A DNA stretch of 64,000 bases from Pararge aegeria (GCF_905163445.1 NC_053182.1:20233501-20297500); one strand, 5' to 3'. Positions 11,558 to 25,000 are shown, counted from the stretch's first letter. Program-made: numbers and translations. The notes: a model not told the origin generated them from the sequence alone.

Positions 11558-12250
11558 CAGAAATCACTTAGTACGAGAAGAATTACTTCATAATGCTATG
11601 AGAATTTAAAGCGGCAAAAAATTATGTTATGTTATCTCTGGTATTTGGAAGGCTACCCATTTTCTTCACTTATATTAGCTTATAGGTCTGAGAGATCCAT
11701 AAACACTCTTTTTATTTCAAATCCACAATCGCTAAAGGCTCTGAAAACAACCGATTTTATCAATGTGTAAATAACATATGAATTCGCTAATCTCCTTATT
11801 TCGTTTCATTTTTGTGTAAAACCTCACCAGGAAATTTTGAAACTTGGTCGGGGGCGCCTAGTTTGCATGGCAATACATTTCAAGAGCAAGTGTATAGAAA
11901 AATCGCAATACATTTCAAGAGTAAGTGTAACAATAGTTCCATTTTTATCCGCAATATGGCGTGGTTTCTTATTTTTCTGCTTAGAGTTTACATCCAAATT
12001 TTTTTCCATTATTATAGAAGTTAAACGTAATTTTAGTACTTATTACACTAACCAATGTGAAAATATATTAATTATTGTCTAAATTTTAATGGTTCACGTC
12101 TCAAATTGTTGTTATAATAATCTTTATTAATTGTTAAGTCAAAATATTGAATAAAGAATTAAAAGTTACTTAGCCTTTATTTTAATATCATAGAAGGTAA
12201 AACCTATCAACCATACCATACATATGTATATAGGATGTAAGCATTGAAGC

Positions 12251-12545
12251 TGTGATAGCGCAGTGGGAAGGAGCTCGACTTCACTTTCGGGGGGCCGAGT
12301 TCGAATCAAGCATGCACCTGTAACTTTTCTAAGTGATGTGTTTTGATCAATTAAAATATCACCTACTTCGACGGTGAAGGAAAACATCGTGTAAAAATCT
12401 GCACGCCTGAGAGTTCTCCATAATTTTCTCAAAGGTGTGTAAAGTCTACCAATCGCACTTGGTCAGCGTGGTTAACGACAGCCTAAACACTTTTCATTTT
12501 AAAAAGAGACCTGTGTAAGGTAATGGCTTTATGACGATGAATCAT
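12251..12545 (+). mobile_element. SINE type A, near full length
   Basis: Head GATAGCGCAGTGGGAAGG (A box) and CGAGTTCGAATC (B box), then the same body as 11263-11557 (CACCTACTTCGACGGTGAAG, GAGAGTTCTCCATAATTTTC), ending ATGACGATGAATC. Confidence 0.75.
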
Positions 12546-12711
12546 ATTATATAGAGGATATAAATGTTATTGCAATAATAAAACACATTATAATCAATAA
12601 ATAACTAGGTACATATATTTCATAACACAACCTATAAACAAATTTATAATGCAGATTATTAATTTTCTTAAAACGTTAAACGACTAACAAAATTATATAG
12701 TTATCTAAATC

Positions 12712-13036
12712 TTAATGCAGCATCCAACATGAGTTACGACAAACTTTAATCAATAAACGTGGAATAACTTCGGGGATTATTCTGAATTTTGTCACGCTCC
12801 GACAATGAATCGTGACAACACCGCATAACTTTTCGGATTTTATGCCACGTTTCTTTGTTACACTCGTGTTAACCTTAGATAAATACTTATCTACTACTGA
12901 GGTCATTTGTCTAAGTTATAAGGCTATCGAAATTCACGTAGAAAGAAATGGACGGTTGGTTTAAAACAAAAGCGCCCAGAGTTGAAATTAAAACAATTGA
13001 AGGGTTTGTTTCAGAAACGTATGATTCCTTGGCTAG
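12712..13036. other. Two divergent short open frames, possible first exons
   Basis: On +, ATG at 12948 opens MDGWFKTKAPRVEIKTIEG and runs to 13036, where AG is followed by a good donor GTATGTG. On -, ATG at 12906 opens MTSVVDKYLSK and stays open for 64 codons to 12712; a possible donor GTTAAC follows the 11th codon. The starts are 42 bp apart. Neither protein is recognised and no matching downstream exons were found, so this may be chance. It is recorded because the pairing resembles a divergent promoter. Confidence 0.2.
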
Positions 13037-13039
13037 GTA

Positions 13040-15525
13040 TGTGAACACCTATTTAAAATGTTCGGGTTTATGAAATAGTAATCTTTAAAGAAATATACTA
13101 ATATTTCTTATGAAATAATTCTAGTTTCAATTTAAGATATATCAGTTGTAGTAAAAAATAAATAAAAAGTTAATACAATGGCGTACGTCATTTTGACAGT
13201 AACATTTGTGGCACAAGAATTGACATAAGAATGATATTTGTATGCATTTGACACTCAGAATCTCAGCAGATTATAAAAGACAGTCATGTCTTTTGTACGT
13301 ACATGTTCTGTATGTTCCTACGTTATTAGAAAGCCGCCGTTTTCAACATATTATTTTTAATTATATTTTACTACATTTTATTTACTGTATACTGTTTAAA
13401 AATAAAATTCTGTTAGATTTCTATGATTTTAACGAACTGCTTAGTGACCAAACACAGGTTGGCGCGACCTATGCCAGGCGTTAAAAAATAAATATCAGTC
13501 TTAAATACGAGAGCCTTCTGTATAACACACACTTTCCACCTTTTTATCGACTTCGCACGCTCAGGTTGCCTTAAAAAGATCACTTTTAGTGATAAGGCTG
13601 CCTTTGCACCCTAGCACTAAGTACTATTACTGTTTTCCTTGTATATTTCCTATTGTGTTTTGTTCCAATAACGTTTTCTATTCTATTCTATGAACATGGT
13701 ACAGAAGATACAGTCAGCTTGGATGTTACGTTTGAATACATTAATATAAAATAGAAAGGCGTGGAACGTATAGCAGTCTTACAATATCAGTGAAAAAGGG
13801 CAGTGATTTCGAATCACGTTTTTTTTTTGCTAGGTTATCCACAACTTCCCCACCCACAAATTTTCTACCCACCTTACTTAGTCTATGGCGTTAAGTTATC
13901 GCGACCTATGCAAATCGTTTAAAATATCTTTCAGTCTTAAATACCAGAACCTAGAGTACAGTCTATTGTTATAATCACAGAATTAGGAAAATACAGAAAC
14001 CGAGTACACGACTAATATTGAAGCATCAAAAACCAAAACGTCATCATTATTATATCGACCCGTTACCGGCCCACTACAGGGAACGGGTATCCACAATGAG
14101 AAGGAGTTAAGGCCGTAGTCCACCACGCCGGCAATAATGGCCTGTCGCCTGACATTGACATTTTTCATTATTTTATTCTTACCATTTTTGCTTTTCACTT
14201 AATTTAATTATTTTTATCCGGACTTACTTCAATGTTGTGTAAGTGATAACTGTACTCGGACAATAAACTAAAATCTAAAATAATTAATGATTTCATTAGA
14301 TATGCCAGTTTATCGTTAGTATATATAATGAAATAAATAAATAAATAATGCCTTGATGTGTCCTGTATGTTCTTAATTCCGTTCTTATAATATAATAAAT
14401 AAGAAAAAGATACAGCCAGCGCCAAGGTGCGCCATCTAGTTAGAATACTGGGAAACCGCACTGTCACTAGATGGCGCTATTTTAATACCATATAATATAT
14501 TTTCGGGGTGTTTTATTTGCTAGGTGGTGGTGGTGGTGGTATTTGCTAATCTACGGGGGCATAACGTCGGAATAGTAGTTCCGTGTTATTTTAAATTCAA
14601 AATTTATTTATTTAAAGTAGGCCTTATGTAAGCACTTTTGAAACGTCAGGTATGTCTACCACCGGTTCGGAAAGCAGATTCTACAGAGAAGAAGCAGGCA
14701 ACAAACTCAGTAAATTATGTTCCACATTTCAAATGCCAGAGCGTGGAAGACACTGCTAAATAAAATACTGTAAATTTAGTATACAACACATATATTTCAA
14801 AGAAATAAAACAAAATTAAAATCGGTTCATCCGTTCTGGAAATATGCAGACACTGAGACGTCAAACGCTCCGCCGTTTTGCATCGGTCAATATATATTTT
14901 TCTGATATATTGCTGTATGGCAAGTCTAAATCCATAACAGAATTATTAGGGTAAAATTTTTTTGGTTCTATTTCTCTCTTCCGCCTTCTTATAAAAATAG
15001 ACTGAATAAACTTTAAGCAACATTTAAAAAATTTTACGCAGACAAAACCGCGTGTTAGAAGTCCTCTAATATATTATGAATACAAAATTACACAGTTGTA
15101 GCACTCGCAAGAAACGCGCATCAACGGCGCTGCGAAAGTATCGCGCGTTATTCTGCATTCATCTGCCTGTAACAATGTTCTTGTGTCCAATTCTATTCAC
15201 TAAATCACCCCGACCGGAAATCGAAACTGGTACCTCTGGCTTGGGTGTCAACTACTCCAAACACTAGTATATTTCTTTACTACAATTCCGCTATCATAAC
15301 AGCTTCATCATCTTCGCATTTTCCTGAAAATAAATATGCTTATGTAAATTATATTCATAAAAACACATACATACACACATTCACACACTCACAAAACTAC
15401 TATTAATAGATAGACTAGATATTAATTATTATGCGCTTTGAAATTTTGTAATTATAAGCGCAATGCCTATGTATTATTGCAACTGTTAACTGGGGAGAGC
15501 ACTGATAACTATCATACGAGTTTAT
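13040..15525. other. Repeat-rich intergenic DNA
   Basis: No gene is seen. Contents: a LINE 3' hairpin at 13563-13606; an inverted type A SINE fragment at about 14040-14135; an inverted repeat built on GCGCCATCTAGT and ACTAGATGGCGC (14429-14479); an inverted LINE tail (TAGGCCT..., ACCGGTTCGGAAAGCAG) at about 14600-14740. Confidence 0.5.
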
Positions 15526-16925
15526 CAGTGGCGTGCATCTCATAGATGCAAATAAGCAGTGCATACCCTGACCTCAGGGCCTCTCAGACCATAAGGACGA
15601 CTTAAAATTTAAAGATTGAAAAAAAATCGTTTATTCGTCGCTCGAATTAATGCGCCGCGCCGCCGCGGTCTCCATAGAAGCACGGCGATTGAATGCATCT
15701 GTCGTTACTTGTGTGCACCAGCACACAAGGAAGTTCTGGTGTGTAGTGATATAATCGCGTGCGTGCTTACACAATATTTGGCTCTTTCTATGTGTGCGAG
15801 TTTTCCAGGTTTCCAGTATAGGGGTTTCGCTTGTGTGCAAATCTTAAAAGCACTGCTTACGGAAATTTGAAATCCAAATGTATGCCTTGTTTTTTTATAA
15901 GCACAAGTAATTTGCTTTGTTTGTTATTGTTTTAAACGGCAATAATTCTTTTTTGTAGTTAAAAAATTTATCAATGAATTTTATTCAAGGTCTTTAGAAA
16001 TTTATAAGTACCTTATTTGTTCAAAAAGTATATTAAAATAACCAAATTAAAAGTTGCCGAATTATGTTAAATAAATTATTAACGTATACCAGGTGCCATT
16101 GGTAACTGATGAAGTAATATTCTTCAAATGACAACTTTTAATAGCATTTGTGTACTAAGAAAATATTACGGACATATTTTGACTATGATATTCTCATTAT
16201 CGCTGGCGATCGCTCAGCGCCATTATTGTTTACCTTTTACCTTCTGTCATAACAACTTATATTCACCGAATTAGAATTAATTACTGTTTTTTTCGTTTGC
16301 TGTACGGTTGTTTGTAAATAGTTACAATTATTATTGTTAACATTAACCTTTGTGACAGTGTACTGTTTGTAAATGATTGTGAGGAATATTCTTAGTGTAA
16401 GAAAGTTCTTATATTCGGCGTGTGATCTGATGGTTCAGTGTGCTTGGAAAATGTAGGTAAGTTTAGAGCTAATTCTTAACTAACGTTTAATTGAGATTAT
16501 TCGTAAAGGAAGGAATGCACCTACAAGGAGCGGCACGTAAAAAGAGCTCTGACTGACTTAAAGAAACAGGCGAATAGCAGTGATCAATGTTTTGTTTCAT
16601 TATTTATTTATAATAATGTTAATAATTATTTAATTTTTAATTATAATAATTAAACCTGTTTGTTTATTGTTTACACTAAAAACATTATTTAATGTAATTG
16701 CCGCAATGGCAGACAATTTTAAAAACTCGCTAGTCGGTCGTCTCAGAGCTTACTATACCTATTGGAAATAGGAGATGATGAGAAGATCTACATGGGTATC
16801 ACAAACAATGTTAGGTTAGGTACCTACTCACAAATAAAATTATACAGTAACATCAAAATAGCATGTTCAGTAGGTACCTATTTTTTTTATGCATACCCTG
16901 ACCGAAAACCCTATGCACGCCACTG
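15526..16925. mobile_element. hAT-like non-autonomous element, copy 2
   Basis: The ends CAGTGGCGTGCATCT and CTATGCACGCCACTG are inverted repeats, flanked by a perfect 8-bp duplication GAGTTTAT (15518-15525 and 16926-16933). The 1.4 kb interior shows no transposase. It includes a CpG-rich stretch near 15640-15700 and a strong donor-like GTAGGTAAGT near 16450, without a recognisable coding exon. Confidence 0.85.
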
Positions 16926-17505
16926 GAGTTTATACTCAGTTTAGTTATCAGGGCCTCTAGCTTATTTTATAGTTAAGCCTGTTTACATTGCTTTTTAGAA
17001 AAATAAATGATTATTATTACTATTATTATAAAAATGTTCATCAGCTATCTTAGTACCCTTATCACAAGCTACGCTTATTTTGGGGCTAGAAGGCGAAGCG
17101 TTGGTATTGTCATATTATATTTATTTATTTATTTTTTAATTTAATTATGCTCCTGAAGAATATTAAACTTATCAGCTTGTAGTGTATTCATTAGTTTGTA
17201 AGTATTGAACTTATTTTCTCACCAAATTTTTTTCCAGTCTAGTGTACATGTCGCTTTGGCATTGCTATATGCACTTATAACTGACATGCATACAAGTGTA
17301 CGTTGTTGTGTGTGTTTTATATTAAAATATGCGTAATATTTATGTGAAGTTTGAATCCCAGCAGAGGTGCGTCCTCTAACTTTTCTAGGTTATGTGCGTT
17401 TTAAGTATCACTTGCTTCAACAGTTAAGGAAAACATCGTGGGGTAATTTTAATGCCTTCTTCATACTCATATTTAAGTATGTATCATATGTTATAGTATA
17501 TATTA

Positions 17506-18333
17506 TAGTCGTAAAAATATAATAGGCCCGTTTTGACATTTGTGCAAGACCATAGAATGTAACTTGGAATGAAACTGAAAGAAACAATAAAATAAAAATC
17601 AATTACATACAGTGTTTTAAAAAATACGTAAATTTTTTTGCGACGTTAAATAATATGAAAGAATATATCGCGAGTATTCTTTTTGCGCTTAATTTATCGT
17701 AGCATGCAATTTATAATTGTTGCGAAACGTTCCGAAAACAGTTACGTTCTTAGTCTTTTTTTTTTTTATACTAGAGCTGTAACCATTTTTTTACTGAATA
17801 TCGAAATTAAATATTGTGTAGTAATCTTTACTGCAAAGAATGAGCTTGGTTCTCAAAATGGGTTCTAAATAATGAGTCTGGGTTGATGTATCTGACCAAA
17901 CGGCACATGACTGAAGCGTCCCCGCGCGCACTGCGCAGTTTTTCGTTCCTCATCTTGTAAAGTTGACTGTGCGCTCGTTTAAGTTTGATATATATTGTTT
18001 ACTATTACGTTAACTATGGCTCTTCTATTTTGGACATTAATTTAAACATAGTGATTTGACTCGATTTTTGTGTTTGTTGTTATATAGTACTAACTCTGTT
18101 TCAAAATGTTGAAAAGTGGACGTATAATCAACAGCCAGTCACGCGTATTGGTTGTGAAGTTAAAGGAATACTTTGAACGAACGAACACTTTACAATACAT
18201 AATAATATCAATCAAGTACTGATAAAAACTTGAATTGATTTATCGTGAGTATCGAGTCCCGAGTCTTATGGTCCATAACTAGTTACGTCGCGATGACAAA
18301 TGTCAAAACGGGCCTATTACATTTTTACGACTA
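17506..18333. mobile_element. Tc1/mariner (IS630)-like element with transposase start
   Basis: The termini are inverted repeats of about 40 bp: the left reads TAGTCGTAAAAATATAATAG, then GCCCGTTTTGACATTTGT, and the right is its reverse complement with one or two differences. TA dinucleotides flank both ends. Inside, ATG at 18106 opens MLKSGRIINSQSRVLVVKLK, 38 codons to a TGA near 18220. That resembles the N-terminal helix-turn-helix region of an insect Tc1-like transposase with the catalytic part deleted. The exact superfamily is inferred. Confidence 0.7.
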
Positions 18334-18419
18334 TAGTTTATTGTTTTCCGTATTTATTATTATTAGTTTTTTATGTGTGTAATCTGGACAAGTATAAGTG
18401 TGTAATTAATCGTGAGTAT

Positions 18420-18600
18420 GTATATAATAATACACCCCACCAATCGGTTTCTCTTGGTTTTCCTAATCCTAAGGTTGCCTGGGAGAGATCGCTACTAAGC
18501 GATAAGGCCGCCTTTTGTATCCTACTTTTTAAGTTTCCTCTTGTTGTGACCATTGTCTTTTCTTTTTGTGGTGTAGATAGTTTAAATAAATAAAATGCCA
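18420..18600 (+). mobile_element. LINE 3' end with conserved hairpin
   Basis: AAGGTTGCCTGGGAGAGATC then GCTACTAAGCGATAAGGCCG, followed by TTTTTGTGGTGTAGATAG and TTTAAATAAATAAAATG. The hairpin is ATCGCT/AGCGAT with loop ACTA. Confidence 0.6.
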
Positions 18601-18860
18601 GCACAGCTAGCATGGGCAGGTGACAATTATCTCCCCGGGGAGAGGATAAAAATGTATCTTCTCCAACAGCTTTATCAACTCTCAGAGCACTGGCACACAA
18701 GTGGAAATAATATCCCAATAACATATGCGTAACAATAAACGGGGGTAAACTTCTCCTATTCCATGTTCCCGTGCTTTAAGCAGGACACCTTTATTATATC
18801 CCTCGCTAGGGGATATAATCAGGGGATATAATTTTTGTCTCTTGCCTAAGATTAACCCTT
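18600..18860. repeat. Interspersed repeat shared with 28255-28450
   Basis: AGCATGGGCAGGTGACAATT, ATCTCCCCGGGGAGAGGATA, TATCTTCTCCAACAGCTTTA and ATCAACTCTCAGAGCACTGG correspond almost base for base to 28256-28400. Short minus-strand frames here are chance readings of the repeat. Confidence 0.65.
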
Positions 18861-19071
18861 TTCGTTGTGAGTGGAGACCCGCTGTTAATGGGTTGATATG
18901 ATGATGAAAATGATGATGATGATGATTTGTATGTTGTAGTAGTGATCTTAATAAACAAATAAATAAATTACACCGGCAACCAACCGGAACGGAAATAAAC
19001 ATGGCCGTTTTATTACCCCGGACGAAGTTTGTCACAAAACAGCACTACCACAATAATAGATTATCAAATAC

Positions 19072-22000
19072 CTGTTAAGTGGTTTTTCCTTATAGACGAC
19101 AGTCCTCCGCGCCCGCCTCGTCCGCCCTTCAGCAACGTCACTATTACTGCTATCACTGTCCATGACAGCGTCATTGCGACCGGTGTGATTGCCATCGCGA
19201 CTGGTCCGGTTGTCATTATGACTGTCAAGGCGACTCCTGTTGACCCGACTGTGGCGGTCGTCGCTCACGTGATTGAATTCGTCGTGGTTATAAGTTGATG
19301 TGTTGGGTGTGTCGACGTTCAGTTGGCTGGAGTTGTCGCAAGCTCGGCGGTTATGTTTGCTGGGGTTGGCTTGATTAGGTTGGCTGGCGGGGTTGGTTCG
19401 GTGGTTGTCATTTTTGCTGTTACTAGGTTGATTGGCGGGTTCAGTTCTTTGGTTTTCGTTGTTGCTGTTACTAGGTTGACTGGCGGGGTTGGCTTTATCA
19501 GGTTGACTGGCGGGGTTAGTTCGGTGATTGTCATTTTTGTTGTGTCTAGGTTGACTGGCGGGGTTACTTCTATGATTATCATTGTTGCTGTGTCTAGGTT
19601 GACTGGCTTCATCAATGTTGTCGTGATTAGGTTGGCTGGCGGGGATAGGTCTTTGATTGTCATGATTGTCGTGATTACTGTTTTTATTGTGCTTGCTGTG
19701 ATTCTCTCGGCTGTTGGTTCGGCTGAGCGTCCTTGATCGCGATACGCCTGAACAGCATGGTTCAGGAAGACCCTTTCCTGCTTCTCTGTAAAAATTAAAA
19801 AAAAATCAAACTTCATTTATTTCAAGTAGGCCTAATAGAAGCACTTTTGAAACGTCAAGTATATCTGTTTGTAGTGATTCTACCACCGGTTTGGAACGCA
19901 GATTCTACCGAGAAGAAGCCGTCAAGAAACTCAGCAGTTGCTCTTCTAAAAACAGTTACCTATGTGTACTCTTGGAAAAAGGTTTTTAATTATTCCACTA
20001 GAACCCTTTATATGATCAACCCTGTTAGTTAGTAATGATTATAGCGAGCTAATCTATTAAGTTATGGCAGCCCTGGCAGTTAGTTAAATAAAACCCATAC
20101 ACCCCTGTATAAGTGTGAAACCGAAACGCTAATAGTTTTTGTGTAAACAATGCCTTAGTTAACCATATGGCAATCCATACAACCCTAACTTCACATGCAA
20201 AAGTAATATCAAGTGACTCCTGTAACTTTATCAGGTACGCATCGCGTAACGTAGGCACTATGCGCGTGTCGGTCTTTTATCTTCAAAAGGGTTGTCACAA
20301 GTCAACAGTTAGAATGTTTTGAATGAGTTTATATGGATAAATAAATATGCTTCTTTTTATTATATATTTTTACAGGGTGATTCCTTATGAAATATATTTA
20401 TGCACTCTTCAACAGTATTTCGTAATTCCATTAAACGTTGTATATAACTGCGACACTCTGTAATATGGACTATTTCTAACGGAGGATGTTGTAATATGGA
20501 CCTTTGAAAAAGTAGTTCGAAACTGCATTGTTACCTACTAGATGGCGCTACAGTCGCTATAAGACTGATATAAAATGCATATGCTAATATCGGCATCGGC
20601 GGTACGAGAGCCGCATTTTGCAGGTCGCGATTGCCAGAGAGTCGCAGGTTCAAACCCTAATTTTTAAATACATTTTAAATTTATAAAATTGATAATTCCT
20701 CCAACTGTAGGTGAAAACAATAATAAAAATTAAACTTACAATACTATAACACGGGAGTCCGTAGATCCGTTGGGACTCGGCGCATCGAATCGCTTCCGTA
20801 GCTGGGACGGGGTTAAATCCCGCACTTGGCATATCGGGGACCCGTCCTTAGACTGGCGCGCCGCAGGCGACCTTGCCTGCCGCTTGGGGCTTTCCGGAGA
20901 CCGTCTCCTATGGAATATTTTCTGCGGTTTCTGTTGAGATTCTGAGGTATTCGCTCTCTTTGGCGACACTTCAGCGTGATTCAACTTCCTTAATGGTACT
21001 TCATTCGGCCTTTTTGTCGGCCTTATCGATAGTTCAGTCGGGTTATGTCTTGGTGGCGTTTCGGTGGGAATGGGCTTTTTGGTAGGTGCTTGGGTCAGGT
21101 TCGCCCGTTTCGGCGGCGAGGCGTCCCCGCTGCCGCCTTCGTCGTCGTCTAACCGCAATTTCGCGACCAACACTTTGAGGACGCGGCCGTCTTTGCTGCA
21201 AATAGAGAACAGATAATTTGTATAAAGGTTTTAGTTTTAAATTCAAAAATGTTTTACTAATGTAGACCTTATCACAGGCACTTATGAAGCGTTCATACAT
21301 ACAATACACATACTTAATATACATAAATACATAAAACATGTTACCAGTAATGATAGATGATGGTGATAACTGCATTCGTTAACTACAAACTAAAGCTAGG
21401 AGGGTTTCAAACGCGCCTTGGTCTAAGAAGAGCCCACAACAAACTTAGCCAGGTGTTTTTGTTATCACCATCTCACAGAGGAATTTAGCTTTGAAGTTTG
21501 AGCAATTCATACCCAAGCTTTGTAATCCTTAATATTATAATAGGATTTTCAACTTAACAATTATTTATTGTAAAGTCTCCTGACATCACCATCATCATCT
21601 CCTGAGGATGCTCTGGTTTCGGAGCGAAACGAGCATAGAGGGTACATTGCCGAAGATCTGTTTGGTGGGCGCATAAGGAATGAAGAAGTTATAAATGACA
21701 CAATATCATCGAATTCCGCCTGCTTCTGTCCAATAGTTTCGGTTTTATCCTTTTCAAAAAAGGATAAAACCAAATCTGACCAAATTATCCAAAAATAATA
21801 TGTACGTAACATAAAACTGCATTCAAATAGAACTTGTTTCTCGGGAAAATGCACAAACAAGACAAAGGATAAAATTTACGTGTCCACTTGACAAAGGTCG
21901 GCGCCAATGACGAATAGGAGAAGTTTACCCCCTTTTATTATTACAAGTATTTTATTCGGCCATTATGTTCCATGTCATTATTTATATAAATATTTTATTA

Positions 22001-25000
22001 ATATTTATGACGAACTTTAACACAAGCTACGCTAGGAGGGTGGCTTCGGCGTTGGCTAGTTACCAGGCTACCGACAAAGACGTGCCGCTAAGCGATTTAA
22101 TGTTCCGGTGCGATGTCGCGTTAACCGATAAGGGGTGTAATCACTATACTCTCTAACAGGTTAGCCGGCTACCATCTGTGAGAATTGGCGAACTTGTAGT
22201 GAAAAAAAAAAATCTACTATCGGATCCGAAACGTGGACGCTTACTGTGGACCTCATAAGAAGACTCAGAATCACTCAGCGATCGATGGTAAGAGCTATGC
22301 GAAGGATTTATGGCCGTTGTCCACCACGCTGGCCCAGTGCGAATTGGCGGACGCGAAGAAAACCACTACACACTACCTGTTGCGGCGTGCGGGCCTTGGC
22401 GAGAAGTGAGGGGAGCGCGGCGAGGCAGGCGGCGTAGGCGTGGCGCGTTTCCGGCGCCGCACGGTGGGCGTGAACTCGCACGACGCCGACACCGACTGCG
22501 GTGGGATCTCCACCTGCAACACCACAACCCACCGTCACGTTATAACTTATGAATCCCATCCTTTGGAGAACTGACGCTAACGTAAGTTGAAAATAATAAA
22601 TAAATAAAATAAATATGTGAAAGTCAGTTCGTTTGTTTGTTTGTTTGTCTGTCCTTCCGTCACGTCTTAACTAAGCAACCAATCAACTTGATTTTGGGTT
22701 GGAAACATGCGATTTTATTCCAGAAAAAAAAACTATTCCCACGGGATTAGTAACACGGACCACAGGGTAACAGCTAGTTAGACATAAACAATAATATACC
22801 TGTAGGCGACTGGGACCGGGTAGTGGCTCAGTTTCGTGTATCTCGGTGGTAGAATCTGGCTCCAACTTGCTTTGCTTATTAATCTGTTTCCAATAAAAAA
22901 AAAAACAAAGAATTACTATAATATGAAAAGTAAGCTTAATTTGCTATGCTCCGCAAAAAGCAGGAGAATCTGTATGGTTTAATTTAGGTTTTTTTTCAAT
23001 CCTTATACTCCACACCGAACATATCTTCGGCAATGTACCCTCTACGCACGCTTCGCTCTGAAACTGTAGCATCCTCAGGAGATGTTGATTTGATTGTACG
23101 GAGCGATTCCATACAGATCCTGCTTTTCGCGGAGTATAGCATATTAAGCTTACTTTTCATATATAACATTTTTTTTTTCAGCATAACGCTGAGGCGATTC
23201 TCTGGTGGATCTGTCTGATATTTCTTTGTTTTTAGTTTATTTAATTTTATTTAGTTTTACCTAATTTTAAGATCTTTTCTTTTTTTTTTATTGTTTATGT
23301 TCTCATTTATATGTTTTTGTGTAGCATGTACTTTAAATTTTGTTGCCTGTGTTGTTTTTTTCTTAAATAAAATATTTATTATTATTTTATTTTTACGATA
23401 TAGTACAAAATACCTTACCCAAAATGTACCGTCTCGTTTCATTTCACATGCTACTTGTTTTAAATCCATTCGGAATTGTGTGTAATACTTTCAACCAACC
23501 TTAGGGCTATCTCTAGGTAGGTCCAAGAGCCAGCTTGGTCCTTCCATCGGATCGTCGATCATTGCTCTGCTAACAAGAAAACCCACACTTAATATTATAA
23601 ATGCGAAAGTGTGTATGTTTGTTTGCTTTTCCCTACTTAACGCTCTAACTAAGCAACGTAACATAACAAATTAAATCCTGGCTAAGTTTGTTATGAGCTC
23701 TTCTTGAACAGGGCGCGTTTGGAATCATTCTAGCTTTATGTTAAAGTTAACGAATGAAGTTATCACCATCACTTAACATTAGTAACAACATAAAGTAGAG
23801 GAAAAATCTCGTGTTAAATGTATGAACGCTGTATAGGTGCCTGTGATAAGGTCTACATGAATAAAACATTTTTGAATTTGAATTTGCTTGCTATTTAAAA
23901 TAGTTATATGTTATATATTTATACAGGTATTTTGTTATATTTTATTTGTATTTATATGTTTATAGATATATTATAGTTATATTTATATATTTGCATAATT
24001 TATAATCTTATTTATTACACCACCTACCTTTTTTCTATGTTTTTTCCTTTTACGCCATTGGTTGCCTGGAAGAAATCGCTATGTAGCGATAAGGCCACCA
24101 AATTACTCTCTTGATATGTATTTATATCTCTGTAACTACTTTTTTCTTTGGTGTAAAATAAAAGTGTATTCATTCATTCATCCATAGTAGTATTATTTTA
24201 ATAGCCAATAGAATATAATACAACTTTAGGCGAAAAACACTAGTATTATTTTATAAGCTAATAGAATATAATACTACTTTAAGCGATAATAGTAGCCAGT
24301 TTATATTTACCTTGTTGGAGTCTCATCTCCCATCTCTAGTTCCTCTGCGACAACTTCCAATCTTGATCTTTAAAACAAAAAACAATATTAGTTATTATTT
24401 TTCGACCGTTCAGTGTCTTACGGATCTGAAACGTGGTACTTTACTATTGGCCTCATGAGAGGTCTCAGAGTCACTCAGCGGGCGACGGAGAGAGCTATGC
24501 TAGGAGTAGGAGTAGCTCAGCGAGTCGCGAAGCTGAAGTGGCAATGGGCACATAGCTCGTAGAATCGATGGACGTTGGGGTCTTAAAGTGCTGGAATGGC
24601 GATAGACGACATAAGGCAAGTCGCTGGCAGCCGCTGGAGGCAAGCGGCCCACGAACGTGGAATGTGGAACTCCCTACAGAACACCTATGTCCAGCAGTGG
24701 ACGTCAATTGGTTGAATTGATGATGTGCAGTGTGTTGAAGGCATATCAGAATACAGTCGTCATCCCTCCTCTTCCCACAGATGTGATACGAGGCGACTCA
24801 GGGAAAAGAACGGAGAACTGGCAGTCGCTACTAGTATCTTCCACCGGCCCGTCTTCCCAGCATGGTGATTATGGGCAAACCCTCCAAACCCTCCTGTTGG
24901 GAGTGGCCTTGAGACTGTTATAGGCTTTTGACTATTATACAATTAGCCTTCTCTGCCAACTACCCGTTGGTCTACCGACTAGTGGTTAGCATGTCTATGG

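Noticed and set aside
17870..17970. Last shugoshin exon (minus text KMRNEKLRSARGDAS)
   Set aside because: It fits the expected phase, but the acceptor is purine-rich and the stretch lies inside the Tc1-like element, so it is more likely chance.
19319..19816. A 165-codon minus-strand frame and a 137-codon plus-strand frame over the repeat in SGO exon 10
   Set aside because: The neighbouring minus frame joins in phase to exon 9 and leads into the shugoshin C-terminal box. The other frames are kept open only by the repeat's composition.
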